A DNA stretch of 20,311 nt, from positions 25,226-45,536 of the forward strand of contig NWUY0300010291.1 in NCBI GenBank assembly GCA_004151065.3, in the 5' to 3' direction. The notes under the pieces are model-generated. The model was not told the origin of the DNA, ran no database searches, and was given only the letters and a program-made list of their open reading frames with translations. Source of the DNA: Larix sibirica. Taxonomy: Eukaryota > Streptophyta > Pinopsida > Pinales > Pinaceae. The translations under genes were made by a program, and so were the position numbers. This document shows positions 1-10,351 of the stretch, one piece after another (within the stretch, counting starts at the first letter, position 1; every line of letters starts with the position of its first letter).

Positions 1-379
1 TCAATAGTGTGAAGGAAAAAGGATCAAGTCGGATGACGTTGTAAACTCACCTCCCTTTAGAAATATATAAATCCACTTGAAAGACCAAGGCTTTCAACTA
101 TGCTGCTCATAAGGTTTTAATCAATATGTGGAAACATGGAGAAGACTCATTATGCTAGCAGAAATATCTATACAATAGAATATGTGAATGGCTAGTAATG
201 ATAGGTAAAACACTCTTCATACCAGCAGAAACATATATAAGATTGCATATAATATATGGCCAGACATAACAGGTAAATACTTGCAGCTTTAGCTTATGAA
301 TGCACTGAGCATTAAGACAAACATCAGAAGCAATGTATAAAGTTTAATATACCAACGAAGAGATGGGGTGACAGCCTTC

Positions 380-411
380 TGTCATTGAAGATATATGTCA
401 TTGAAGATATA
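380..411. repeat. 16-bp tandem duplication (2 exact units)
   Basis: The unit tgtcattgaagatata occurs at 380-395 and is repeated exactly at 396-411. This looks like a simple local slippage duplication. No function is evident. Confidence 0.85.
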
Positions 412-1536
412 TAAACCTGGAAAGAAATAAGATGAAAACTGAACAAAGAGAGTGAAAGAAGCTCGATGTCAAGATGTATTCATGAACATATCCAAAGGAT
501 GAAATGCAGTTACAAGTCTTCAAGAATGGAACCACGGTCCTCAGACTGTTTTCCCCTTTCTTCCTGTTAAAATGATTTTAGTTTTATAACCTTACATAAC
601 AGTTCGAGATCCTATTAAAAAGGATCTAAAATGCTAAAAATAGAAACTGATCAAAACAAATTACAAAAAGTAGGATCAAATCCTATCTTAAAGGAGTCAA
701 ACTCTTATCACAACTTAAGGTCTTCGACAACTCCACCTATGTGCTGGATGATGACAATGCAGTTCCCGGATGATGACAGGGAAGCTTGCAAATTATTTTG
801 ACACCCAAGCAGATCTTCAACCCAGAAATAGGATAGCTTCTTATCCTTTTATCCTTTATATCTCCCTAAAAACTTGCAAAAAGAGGATGTTCCTAACTAG
901 ATCTAGCAGTCGACTTCTCAAACCCGATATCTACCATATCTGCAGAACTATAACAACTAACACTTTCCTAGCTTCGAATTAAAGCAACGATCTGTTGAAT
1001 GCTCCAAAAAAAACGAGCTATCTCCAATCGTAGGGCACCTGCACATGTATTTGTTAAATCTTTGCATGATACACTTACAAAAATGTAACAATCGACACCT
1101 GTAAATCTCGGTCAAAAACAACTCATTGTCCTTTTGGCATGTTGATTTGCAAAGGTGGCACTCGGCGCTTTGAACTCAAATTTAGATCTGTAGTGCTTTT
1201 TCTGGCAAACCTTTGGACGCGGGCTCATTACTAGCACCCTGATTTTATTGTAGCATGACGTTTGAAATCTTCAAATTATGCAGACACTTGGCCACAACTT
1301 GGAATTTACAAACTGTCGTTATCACCTTGATATTTGGTAACTGATTTCTGTTATCAATAGCTAGAGGAAATTTTAATTGAAATCTCATCTTGGTGTTTAG
1401 CACTGAGCTTTGGTGTCGACCTATGGATTGACTCATAGCTTGAACTTGAAGTTAGGCTTAACTCTGTGCTTGCTATGCAAATTGGAAGCTTGACTTGTAA
1501 TTTGTGGCAAGACTCGTAACTTAGCATGCTCTGCGA

Positions 1537-1639
1537 TTTCGGTGGCTTAGAGCACCCCAAAATTTGTGGTCTTAGCTACCGAAAGCGAGTGCTTTCGGTG
1601 GCTTAGAGACCATTTACCAGTGTGCTTAGCCACCGAAAG
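1537..1639. repeat. Inverted-repeat cluster around a CTAAGCCACCGAAAG-like motif
   Basis: A 16-bp stem is formed by 1571-1586 and 1591-1606 with a 4-base loop. The inner 9 bp (accgaaagc / gctttcggt) pair perfectly, and 14 of 16 positions pair overall. The right-arm motif (ttcggtggcttagag) also occurs upstream at 1538-1552. Its inverse (cttagccaccgaaag) occurs downstream at 1625-1639. Four copies of one motif in both orientations within about 100 bp suggest a palindromic repeat or MITE-like remnant. I recognise no family. Confidence 0.6.
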
Positions 1640-1686
1640 TTGTTCTTTCACATTTTTAACCGAAAGTTGTTCTTTCACATTTTTAA
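1633..1686. repeat. 27-bp tandem duplication (2 exact units)
   Basis: The 27-base unit starting ccgaaagttg occupies 1633-1659 and is repeated exactly at 1660-1686. Its first unit overlaps the end of the inverted-repeat cluster, so the duplication arose on that motif. Confidence 0.85.
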
Positions 1687-2531
1687 CAATTGAAGAAAAC
1701 TTTCAAGAGTTCTTATAACATACAACTTTTAGAGCTCTTCAAAAAGACTCTCAAACAAAAAATGTCTGATCTAATGACTTTCCTGTCACTTAATGAAATA
1801 AATTTGAAAATTTTATTTGCAGAGATAACATAGTGAAAGATAGTGTATGATCTTATGTTTTGGATGAGATTTACCCACATATTGGAGAGGCTAAGTGAAA
1901 GCTAGATACTTGTGATACTAAAGTTACCCTGATGGCATGAGAAAGGGTGAGCTAATAGGCATTAATTGGTGGATTATTTATTGGTTCAATACATTGCTAT
2001 GATATGTGGGATAGTGCAAGTTTATGCAAGAAACCAAGTTACCCAAACTGGTCATTTGATGATGCAACTCTAAGAACAACAATAGCAACACAGTGTGGTT
2101 ACTTATAGGGCATCAACCCTAGTTCCATTAGGAGGGGTGGAGGTATTTCCCACCATTTATCCTTTGAAACTTGGATTCGTGGGAGGGTCGTGTTAAGCCA
2201 CGTTACCAAGTTCTATGATGGTGATTTCTAGTTGCATGTTGGGGAATCTAGGTCTATTTAGTCAATGCCTCTGCTTACGGGTTATGTCTAGGGTTAGCTC
2301 AATAGAGTTGAGGCTCCAGGATATTCTAGCAAAGGAATGGATAGGAAGTGGAAGTTGGAAGTAGGTTAGGAAGGAAGCACGATTTATATTAGTAATGATA
2401 GAGTTTGGGATTTTAGATGGGACTTTAGCTGTACTTGGTTCCTTTGACCTATAAATCATTATTAAATTCATTAAGGTAAACCTAAGTATAATGTTTGATA
2501 GTGTTGATGTATTGTGACTTAATTAATAAGA

Positions 2532-2624
2532 TTGCATAGTGTTGTGATTACTATACTATTGTCTTGCATAGTGTTGTGATTAGTAGATTATTGTCTAATT
2601 GCATGTGATTATTGTTGTATTGTC
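2532..2624. repeat. 32-bp imperfect tandem repeat (2 units plus a shortened third)
   Basis: The units at 2532-2563 and 2564-2595 begin ttgcatagtgttgtgatta and agree at 29 of 32 positions. A shorter related stretch follows to about 2624, again ending in attgtc. This is a minisatellite-like local expansion in AT-rich DNA, with no evident function. Confidence 0.7.
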
Positions 2625-3760
2625 ATGAAGGATATATGCATTAGAGGTGGTGATGGTTATCTATAGTATACGCACAAGCTATGTGTACATTGGCCATGCC
2701 TACACACCTTACACATGCACACTACTATTAGTTTGTATTTATTGGTGATTAAATTATTATTATCAATCATGGTTGATGGATGTAATAATAATTAAATTGT
2801 AGTATTATAATCAATATTCATTTGCATTTGCATTGATGACATTTCATGTTGGTTACTTACATTGCCTTGGTATTAATTACATATCATATGTATTGTGCGA
2901 GTTACATTTCCTTGCATTTCATTTAATTACCATTGGGTATGCATTATTTCTCATTTGCACATCATTTTTTAACTTGATTCATTTAATGGATATCAAACAT
3001 ACATTAATGTGAGTGATATTTGACTTGCCCAAGAATAATTATGACGGGTAGATATTTTATTATTTTATTATATTTGGATTTACAATATATGAGTTGAATT
3101 GATGAGAGAGTCTACCTTGTTAAATGGATTGTCAAACCATTAAGAAGGTAGGTAAGTGTTATGAACCAATTTCCTTAAAATATCATAAGAGATAAGAGTA
3201 CACACCATGTACAACAATGTAAACGTGGAGTACAACTCCAAGATAGATAAGAAAGATAAGTTACACAATAAATCCTTAAATAATAGGATATTCGTCTCCA
3301 ATTACCACTAGACATTCATATAATCGTTTTGTGTGTTCCTCAACAATGGCTACATTACTTTTATATATACATATTCACTCATTGCACATGACACCCCTTC
3401 ATTAGGCCGACCCTATTACATATATATTTAGCCCCATTTATGCCCCGCTTGGAGTCATATTATATTCATTTAAACTCATATAGCCTCCCCTTGGGTCATA
3501 TCGGTAAGCTATTATTATGTGGTTTTTGGACCGTCCAAGGGCCTTCTCAAGAAGGGAGGAAGGCGGTGGTAAGAAGAGTTTAAAAGGAGATTTGGGGGGA
3601 AGATGCAAGCGTTGGTTGTTGACACTTGGAAGGGAAGGATTTTATGAGAAAAAAAATATGTGAGCACTAGAAACTATGTCCTAGAGGTTGTTAGTGATTG
3701 TCTGTCGTTCTTGTTGTAGTTACAGGTCCGAAGAGCTAGGAAACCCCATAGGTTTTGTAG

Positions 3761-3783
3761 AACTAGTAGCTTGGCTACTAGTT
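3761..3783. repeat. Perfect 10-bp hairpin (copy 1)
   Basis: The arms aactagtagc (3761-3770) and gctactagtt (3774-3783) pair perfectly around a 3-base loop. The same hairpin lies at 10856-10878 in copy 2. It is not followed by a T-run. Its role is unknown, and it may be a transposon remnant. Confidence 0.7.
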
Positions 3784-4380
3784 GGATAGGATAATTAATC
3801 CTAGTTTGGGTAACACTACCTTTCTAGACTAGACTGGACTAAGGACTTGATCTATAGGATTGCTAATTGAAATAGTTACTAAAGGTAATATGTTGTTATA
3901 CCTCTTAAAATTGCATTTAAGAGATGTGATGTTATGCTGTGAAATTTAGAAAGTTAGTAGGAACTGTTGTAAAAAATATATCTAGTATGTTAAATTGGAA
4001 AATCATACATGAGAATTTTTATATGTAAAAATGTATATTGAGTATATATGTTAATAAAATATTATTAGTGTTATTAGTGTTAGATTCTAACACCAATCAC
4101 TAGGATGGGTGATACAATTACCTCGTTTGTAGTAGGGCTATTATAGCTTGAAACGTACTGCTAATGATCCTTTCTATAAAAATCCAGCGAGCATTGTCTC
4201 ATGTGCGAGTCAAATGGATTTAATGCATTGCGTAGAATTTGTAAAAAAATGAAAAATAGGAAAATTATTGACAAGTTTCCAATTTTAATCCAAAACAATT
4301 TTAAATAAGTACATAAGAAACAATTTACCTAGTGTCTTATCGACTCACAAGGCATGGTTGCCACGTGCAGAAGAAATGAT

Positions 4381-4409
4381 TTTTCCAATTATTTTGCATA
4401 ATTGGAAAA
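4381..4409. repeat. Perfect 12-bp hairpin (copy 1)
   Basis: The arms ttttccaattat (4381-4392) and ataattggaaaa (4398-4409) pair perfectly around the 5-base loop tttgc. The same hairpin lies at 11476-11504 in copy 2. No function is evident. Confidence 0.75.
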
Positions 4410-5247
4410 CATATCCAATCAATAGGTGAATGAAAGTGTGGGGAGTGTGACATCTAAGCAACATTGAATATGGTATGGTTGTACAGTAATATCTCGCACC
4501 ATTGTTGTCTCTTCTCATAAAAATGAAATTACATGGTGGTTTTTTTTGTTTCTTTTACCCTACTGTGGTGCGCTTTACAGTATGTCGCATTCATGCCCAT
4601 TATTCCCTTAAGCATGCCACTGATTGGTGCATTGCAGAATTCAAGCAGTGTACAATTAATTAAAAATTAAAATGTACCAATGCATTTTGTAAATGTTACT
4701 ACACTAGGAAGTTTGTGGAGATTTTAAAAAATACCAAATTGTAATTTTATTCCATCTGCAAACATCTCATTGTTGAAAATATTTTAATATGCACAGATAC
4801 GTTTAGTTATTTAACATGCACCGCTCAAGCTTTAAATATTATTAAAAGTAAAATACTTATTGTATTAACTATTTTATCCTGCCTCGTTGCTCTATTTATT
4901 ATGGAGCATCAGTGTTCTATTTTTGTAGTATCACATCGTTGTGTTTCCATGTATCCAATGCACCATTTATATATGTATATACTTTTACAATAAAAATGTG
5001 TCATTATACATAGCAGTTGACAAGACTCGATGCATTTCACTGTGGTATTGACCTGTGTGTTCGTCATATTAAACGCACTAGGAAAATCAAACATTAAAAT
5101 AAAACAAAATAAGTCATTTTTTCATTCAATATTGAGATAATTTGTCTTCAACGTGTGATAACTTAAGATGCGCCAGTGCATATTATAAGGGGGTACACAT
5201 GTGCATTATTTACCATTCAAACACACCATGCATAAAACCTTAGCTAA

Positions 5248-5381
5248 TTTTTTTTGTGTCTAAATGTCATAGTAATATCCTTTTCATTGGACGGATGCGG
5301 CGCTGCTAGGGTTCTGCGACGATTAGGGTTGGCCGCGGCAGCTGCTCTCGGCTACAGGGCCTTCGGCTCCCCCTATGTAGT
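5248..5381 (+). promoter_or_regulatory. LINE 5' UTR / internal promoter region (copy 1)
   Basis: From about 5290 the sequence changes abruptly from AT-rich flank to a GC- and CpG-rich block running into ORF1. It contains two telo-box motifs, tagggtt, at 5307-5313 and 5324-5330, spaced 17 bases apart. Telo-boxes are known in promoters of plant translation and growth genes. LINE transcripts start from an internal promoter at the 5' end, so an internal promoter role is a reasonable inference. I see no TATA box that decides a start. Confidence 0.5.
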
Positions 5382-6838
5382 ATGGATCCGCCCCCGGATA
5401 TGGATCCGGAGGAACGTCGACGCCTCTTGGACCTAGCCTTTTGAGCCCTCGTGTCCTCTATGCCTTCCTCTTCATATGTTCTGGATTCAGAAGATGGTTT
5501 TGTCAAACAAGTTGAAGCCCCTCGTATTCAGATCATGTCAGCCGCTTCAAGACTGAAATCCCTCGCTTTGAGTGAGAGAGGTCTGATAGGGCAATTCACT
5601 GGGATTTGGCCCTCATCAAAATCTATGGATTCTTGGATCAACAAAAACTGGATGCCGCTGATATCGGGAGGTCTTCAGCACTGCTTCTGTGGTAAGGGTT
5701 TTTTACCTTCCTGTTCGAACTAAAAGAAGATAGAGATCTCATTTTTAGGAGTGGCCCTTACTTCATGGGTCCTCGAGGGATGTATTTAAATCGTTGGAGT
5801 CTAATCTTCGATCCCGAAAAGGATGTACCCTCTACAGTTCTGGTTTGGGTCTATCTCCCACACCTTCCGTTGCACTATTGGAATGATGAAACCCTTTAGG
5901 CGATTGGTAACTCTCTGGGAAAATACATTGATAAAGCGGAACCAAAGGGGCCTTTGTTCTCTTGTGCCAGGATATGTGTGGAAGTAGATATGGAAAAAGG
6001 TCTACCAGAAAACATGAGTCTATGTATGGATGGATGGGAACATATGCAAAATTTTGACTACGAACAACTTCCCTTCAAGTGAAAAAAATTCCATGAGTAC
6101 GGGGATTTTGTCAAAAACTGCCCAAAACTAGCCCATGAAAACCAAGGAAATCCTCAAGATGAAGGTTGGAAACAGGTCAAAAAGGGAAGAAAAATGCCCC
6201 CTCAAGGTCCGGTAGCTAATGGGTCACAAGGAGGAAAAAACAAGGATCCTTTGAAAGAAGGCAAGGAAGCCTCCACCAGTAATCATTTCCAGGCCCTGAA
6301 TGTGGAAGAAGGGGAAATCCCCTCAATTGAAAACCTCGTGAATGAATAAAACCAAGAGGGCTCTGCGATGGCAAGTATTCCTATCGCCTCTCCTAGAGAA
6401 GAAAAGCGTGATCATGTCTTAGAAGACTCCCTAAGTCCAGGTGGTTCATGGGAAGATATGGTCAAGCACGCTAAAGTGGCCCCTCATAGTTTCACTCTTT
6501 AGCGCTACTCCTCCCAATCCTTCGATCTCCTCGACGTTGGTCCGGCCCCGATTACTAGAGGCAGGAAATCTCAAAGGTTCCACAGGGAGTAGGAAGCGGA
6601 AAGAGAACTAGATCTTGGAAGGCAAAAGAGCATCGAAGAAACTAATCTCTGTAAAATACCAAAAATCCAATAGGAGCAAGAGTGGAAGGTAGATCCCAAG
6701 CAGGATCACAATCGCTTAAGAAATAATGAAGGCCAACTCTTGGAATTGCAAGGGTCTAGGTGGGCAGACCAAATTGGAGGCTCTAAAAGACTTCATCAAA
6801 TCAGAAAGACCAGATATCCTGTTAATCCAAGAGACTAA
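5382..6838 (+). pseudogene. LINE ORF1 pseudogene (DUF4283-like, CCHC knuckle), copy 1
   Basis: ORF1 of plant LINEs is a nucleic-acid-binding protein that packages element RNA. The reading starts at the ATG at 5382, the first ATG after the GC-rich leader, in the same frame as the SALSERGLIGQFTGIWPS-like segment near 5550-5610. A one-base deletion (or equivalent) near 5700 moves the frame. The new frame reads through a DUF4283-like region (GPYFMGPRGMYLNRW near 5755-5800, then PHLPLHYW), the knuckle (6080-6127), a basic GWKQVKKGRK segment, and a charged tail with an EAERELDLG stretch. In-frame stops lie at 5442, 5897, 6080, 6347, 6500, 6590 and 6671. In the CCHC knuckle the first Cys position is a stop and the second is Phe. 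The His position is Asp in this copy (codon 6104-6106, GAT), and only the last Cys remains. The frame closes at 6836-6838, inside the start of ORF2. The product is certainly non-functional. Confidence 0.85.
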
Positions 6839-9800
6839 ACTGACAGACGTGGAGGTATTGGAACTCTCACGTTTGTTCTGGAAGAATTGCCATGGAAAAT
6901 CTGTAAGCTCCAGAGGGCTTCTGGAGGAATCACTTCATTTTTTCTCTCACAATTTCACTTTAATCTCGGTCAAATAAATCCCTCACTGGCTACTGACATA
7001 ATTGCAGGGGAAGGATGATCCTGATCCCCTCTACATCTGCAACATATATGGACCAACCCACTACAGGGATAAGCAATCCTTCTGGAACGACCTCTCCTCT
7101 CTTAAGGAAGAGTTGCAAGGTAAAGATATTATACTCGCCGATGACTTCAACACAACTACATCACAGAAGGAGAAGAGGGGTGGTTCTAAGGTCAGGGATC
7201 CTTTCACTGAGATGATGGAATACTTAATGTCTGATCTGGATTTACTGGACCCACCGCTAAAAACTAGAAACTTCACTTGGAGCAACAGAAGATTGGGCGC
7301 TAGTTACATAGCAGCATGTCTTGACAGATTTCTAGTCAGTTCCTCCTTTCTTCAAAAATACCTTCTCCCTGCTTCCTTTACTTTTCCATCAGCCACCTCT
7401 GACCACAAACCCATTTCTCTGACCCTGACGGCCCCTGCCAACCTTGGACCCATTCCTTTTCGCTTTAACTCCATTTGGCTTCAGGATGCCAAAGTCATGG
7501 ACATTATTCAAAACGCTTGGAATTTTCATTGCTACGGCTCTCCAAGTTATATATGGGAATCAAAGCTCAGGATGGTTAGATACGCCCTAAAGAGTTGGGA
7601 AAAAGTAACTTTCAGGAACCCAAGCTCTCAAAAAATCTAGTTCCAGAAGGACCTTGATTCTCTCCACTCCAACATGGATAAGGAAGAGATCACCAATTCG
7701 ATCCTGTCTCAAGAAAGGGATTTGAATACGAAAATTCTTGTCGCCGCCAGACATGAAGAAGAAATTTGGAGGCAAAAATCCAGGCAACTGTGGCTCAAAA
7801 GCGGGGATAGCAACACAGATTACTTTCATAAGAAAACCAAGGTTAGGCTCAGCTTCAACACTATTAAAAATCTAAAAGACTGAAGTGGAAGGACGATCAC
7901 GAGGAAAGATGATATCAAAAACCATGTCTTCCAGCATTTTAAAGATCTTTATACGAACTCGGAAGAGACCGATCCCATAGCACAAGCTAAACTTCTCGCC
8001 GAAATCCCCACAATCATCTTTGATCATGAAAACAGAGATCTGTCTGAGCCAATTCTGGAGTTTGAAATAAAGGATGATGCCTGGGCCTTACAATCCGACA
8101 AGGCTCCCGGACCTGACGGGTTCACTATCAACTTTTACAAAGCTGCTTGGGACATCATTAAAGAGGACTTAAAAAGGATGCTAAACTGGACCAGAAAGAA
8201 AGATAAGATTGTCGGCACAACCAATTCCTCTTTTCTCGCCCTGATCCCAAAATAAAGAAGGCCACAATCGATCGACGGGTTCCGACCAATCTCTCTTTGG
8301 AACACCTCTTACAAAATTATCTCAAAAATTCTAGCCACTCGATTGAAGAAAATTATGGATTCCCTAATCTCGGACTCCCAAGGAGGTTTCATCGTTGGGT
8401 GCCAAATTCTACACAACATAATCATCGTCCAAGAAGCCATTCACTCTAGCATGGATAGAAAACAACAATGTATGGCTATTAAGCTAGACATGGCCAAAGC
8501 TTTTGATAGAGTTAACCATTTTTTTCTTTTCGAAATTATGCATAAATTTGGCTTCTCAACTAGACTTGTAAGATGGATCAAAGCTTGTATTGGTCGCCCC
8601 TGGATTGCACCACTTGTGAATGGCAGACCCATGGACTTCTTTCAAGTCACCAGGGGACTTCTCCATGGTTGTCCTTTGTCACCTTTCCTTTATCTTTTGG
8701 TAGCGGAGTCTATGATTAGGAAGCTTCATTCATTACAAAGTGCAGGTGAGTTAAAAGGTATCAAAATTGCTAGAGGTGTTAAGGCGGTCAACCACGCACA
8801 ATTCGCAAATGACACTATCTTCTTGGGTGGTTCCTCCTCGGTCATCGCTGAAAGATTCAAAGGGGTTTTATCCACTTTTCTATTGGCCTCTGATGGTAAG
8901 GTGAACTCTACTAAATCTAAAGTGTATGGTTGGAACTGCCCATCTAGGACTATGGCAAGAATCACCAGGATCCTAGGTTTCGAAGGAAAGATTCTCTAGA
9001 CTTCTTTCAACTACCTGGGGACTCCCATTCTCAAAGGAAAAAAAAAGGACATCGGATTGGAAACGGTTGATTGATAAGATCAAGACCAAAATCAACTCCT
9101 GGGGAGAAAGATGGCTAAATCCTGCTGGAAAACTGGTTCTCATTAACGCAGTTCTATTGGCTTACCCAATCTACGCTTGTTCGATCTCTTTAACCCCCAA
9201 AAAAATCATTCAATATATCACCAAAGAGTTAAGGAAATTCCTGTGGAAGGGTGGCAAATCCACCAATACCAAAAAAATTCATCCGGTTAATTGGGATATT
9301 ATTTGTAGTCCAAAGGATTGTGGCGGTGTAGGCTTAAGAGACCCAACTTACATGAACCTTGCTCTGGGAGCAAAAATCCTCTGGAGATTAGTCACGGGTG
9401 GTAAATATTCGTGGAAGGAGATTCTACACCGAAAATATCTGAAAGGCACAAGAAATAGATGGCTGAAGACATCGACTTAAGTCAAAGTGGCTCACCAATC
9501 TGGGACTTATGCAAAAAAGTTGTTTTCCTTTTTCATGACAGCCTTGATTGGATTCCTGGGAGTGGGAGGAGGATTCGAATATGGAATGACAATCGCAGAC
9601 CCTCCTCTCCCTCAAATTTTATTCCGGCTTTCTCTAACCTTAAACTTTGGATTGACCATCCCAACATATTCTCTCTTTATGACTTATCCACCTGGGCTCC
9701 CAATGGAAGATGGGTTGGCTGGAAGGACTTAGAGACCCCGATACATCTACAGTCAAATTTCGATATGCTTCTATACACACTTCAAGGTTCGGCTCCGGTG

Positions 9801-10351
9801 CACAATCATCTTAAGGACAGAAGAGGATGGGGACACGCAAGCTCCTACTCAATTAAAGAAGGATATCATACCCCTTATAATCTAAAAAATAATAGCATTA
9901 AAGACAAAAAGTGGAAAAAATTCTGGTGTAAGGATGGTCTGCTGAAAATCAACTCCTTCTTCTGGGTTCTATCCCATCGCAAAACCCTTACAGCTTAAAA
10001 TCTGAGAAAGAGAGGTTTGAGGGTCCTTTGCGCTACACTCTTTGCAAAGAATCGAAAGAAACTCTTGAGCGTGTCTTTTTGAATTGTAAATTCACTCAAG
10101 AGGTCTGGTCCCTCGCCACCCACAGTTTACTCTTTCAGCAGACATTGCCTACCTCCTGGAACGATCTTTTCAGAAATTGGAAATACTATTATGATGGATC
10201 CCTCTCAAAAAATCCTGATTTCGCCAGAGCTTGGGAAGCTCTTCCGAAATACGTGTGTTGGAAAATTTGGATAGCAAGGAATAATGAAATCTTTGAAGGA
10301 AAATCTACTGCCCCGATCAAGGTGCTCTCTTCAGCTAAAGGCCTTTGGGTG
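6726..10351 (+). pseudogene. LINE ORF2 pseudogene, 3'-truncated (EN-RT-zf-RVT), copy 1
   Basis: ORF2 encodes the target-primed reverse transcription enzyme. From the ATG at 6726 the endonuclease shows SWNCKG, QETK (Glu codon 6831), NIYGPT, a DDFN box in place of GDFN (7140-7151), TWSN and SDH (7398-7406). RT follows with SDKAPGPDGF (8094-8123), motif A LDMAKAFD (catalytic Asp 8487-8489), motif B GCPLSPF (8667-8687) and motif C QFANDT. In motif C the first Asp of FADD is Asn (8808-8810). After that come WLNPAGKLVLI and the CGGVGLRDP thumb/linker block. In-frame stops lie at 6975, 6999, 7638, 7881, 8253, 8997 and 9996. Frameshifts lie near 6915/6940 (a compensating pair), at the A9 run 9038-9046, at 9450-9490 and at 10003-10027. 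The copy stops at the N at 10352 before RNase H. Confidence 0.88.

Larger units (their letters stand above)
1..3257. other. AT-rich non-coding region, no gene recognised
   Basis: I see no protein family, splice-defined gene, tRNA or rRNA here on either strand. Open frames are all 70 codons or shorter and have no recognisable motif. The stretch contains three short tandem duplications (near 380, 1633 and 2532) and an inverted-repeat cluster (1537-1639), each listed separately. It most likely consists of old, eroded repeats or intergenic or intronic DNA. It occurs once in the window: the 7.1-kb duplication begins at its right edge. Confidence 0.6.
3258..5247. other. AT-rich left flank of the LINE (copy 1), no gene recognised
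   Basis: I recognise no coding region, RNA gene or transposon family in this stretch. It contains perfect hairpins at 3761-3783 and 4381-4409, and a smaller one at 4077-4093 (7-bp arms gtgttag / ctaacac). The right end holds the candidate target-site sequence cttagctaa (5239-5247) just before the LINE leader. Confidence 0.6.
3258..10351. repeat. 7.1-kb direct repeat, copy 1
   Basis: This segment is repeated at 10353-17446 with a constant offset of 7095 bases, so there is no net length change. I compared the flank base by base and the coding part mainly through its translations. I found two differences: G6104 versus C13199, and G7195 versus A14290. The repeat contains about 2 kb of AT-rich flank and the first 5.1 kb of a LINE. 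Its right end falls inside the LINE ORF2 and touches the single N at 10352. Because flanking DNA is included, this is not two independent LINE insertions. Confidence 0.95.
5248..10351 (+). mobile_element. L1-type LINE, copy 1, cut off inside ORF2
   Basis: This is a plant non-LTR retrotransposon with a GC-rich leader, a broken ORF1, and a broken ORF2 holding endonuclease, reverse transcriptase and part of the zf-RVT region. It ends at the N at 10352, within the linker before RNase H, so it has no RNase H, 3' UTR or poly(A) tail here. All disabling mutations are shared with copy 2. The left boundary is inferred from the start of the leader and a candidate target-site sequence at 5239-5247, and could lie anywhere from 5248 to about 5290. 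The truncation is probably an assembly break rather than a biological end. Confidence 0.85.

Noticed and set aside
770-982. 70-codon open frame on the + strand
   Set aside because: It has no recognisable motif or neighbouring coding signal and a length expected by chance in 3 kb of AT-rich DNA.
1245-1560. Two overlapping short open frames on the - strand
   Set aside because: They are 63 and 68 codons with no family resemblance, and they run into the inverted-repeat cluster. They look like chance frames.
2262-2471. 69-codon open frame on the - strand
   Set aside because: No motif was seen and no supporting context exists, so I treat it as chance.
4909-5094. 61-codon - strand frame, repeated at 12004-12189
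   Set aside because: Its repetition is only due to the 7.1-kb duplication, and it has no recognisable protein features.
5307-5330. Interstitial telomere repeat
   Set aside because: There are only two separated tagggtt motifs and no tandem array. Telo-box promoter motifs are the simpler reading.
5254-5506. Short + and - frames over the GC-rich leader (also 12349-12601)
   Set aside because: GC-rich sequence lacks stops in several frames. ORF1 from the ATG at 5382 explains the region in the frame that matches plant LINE ORF1.
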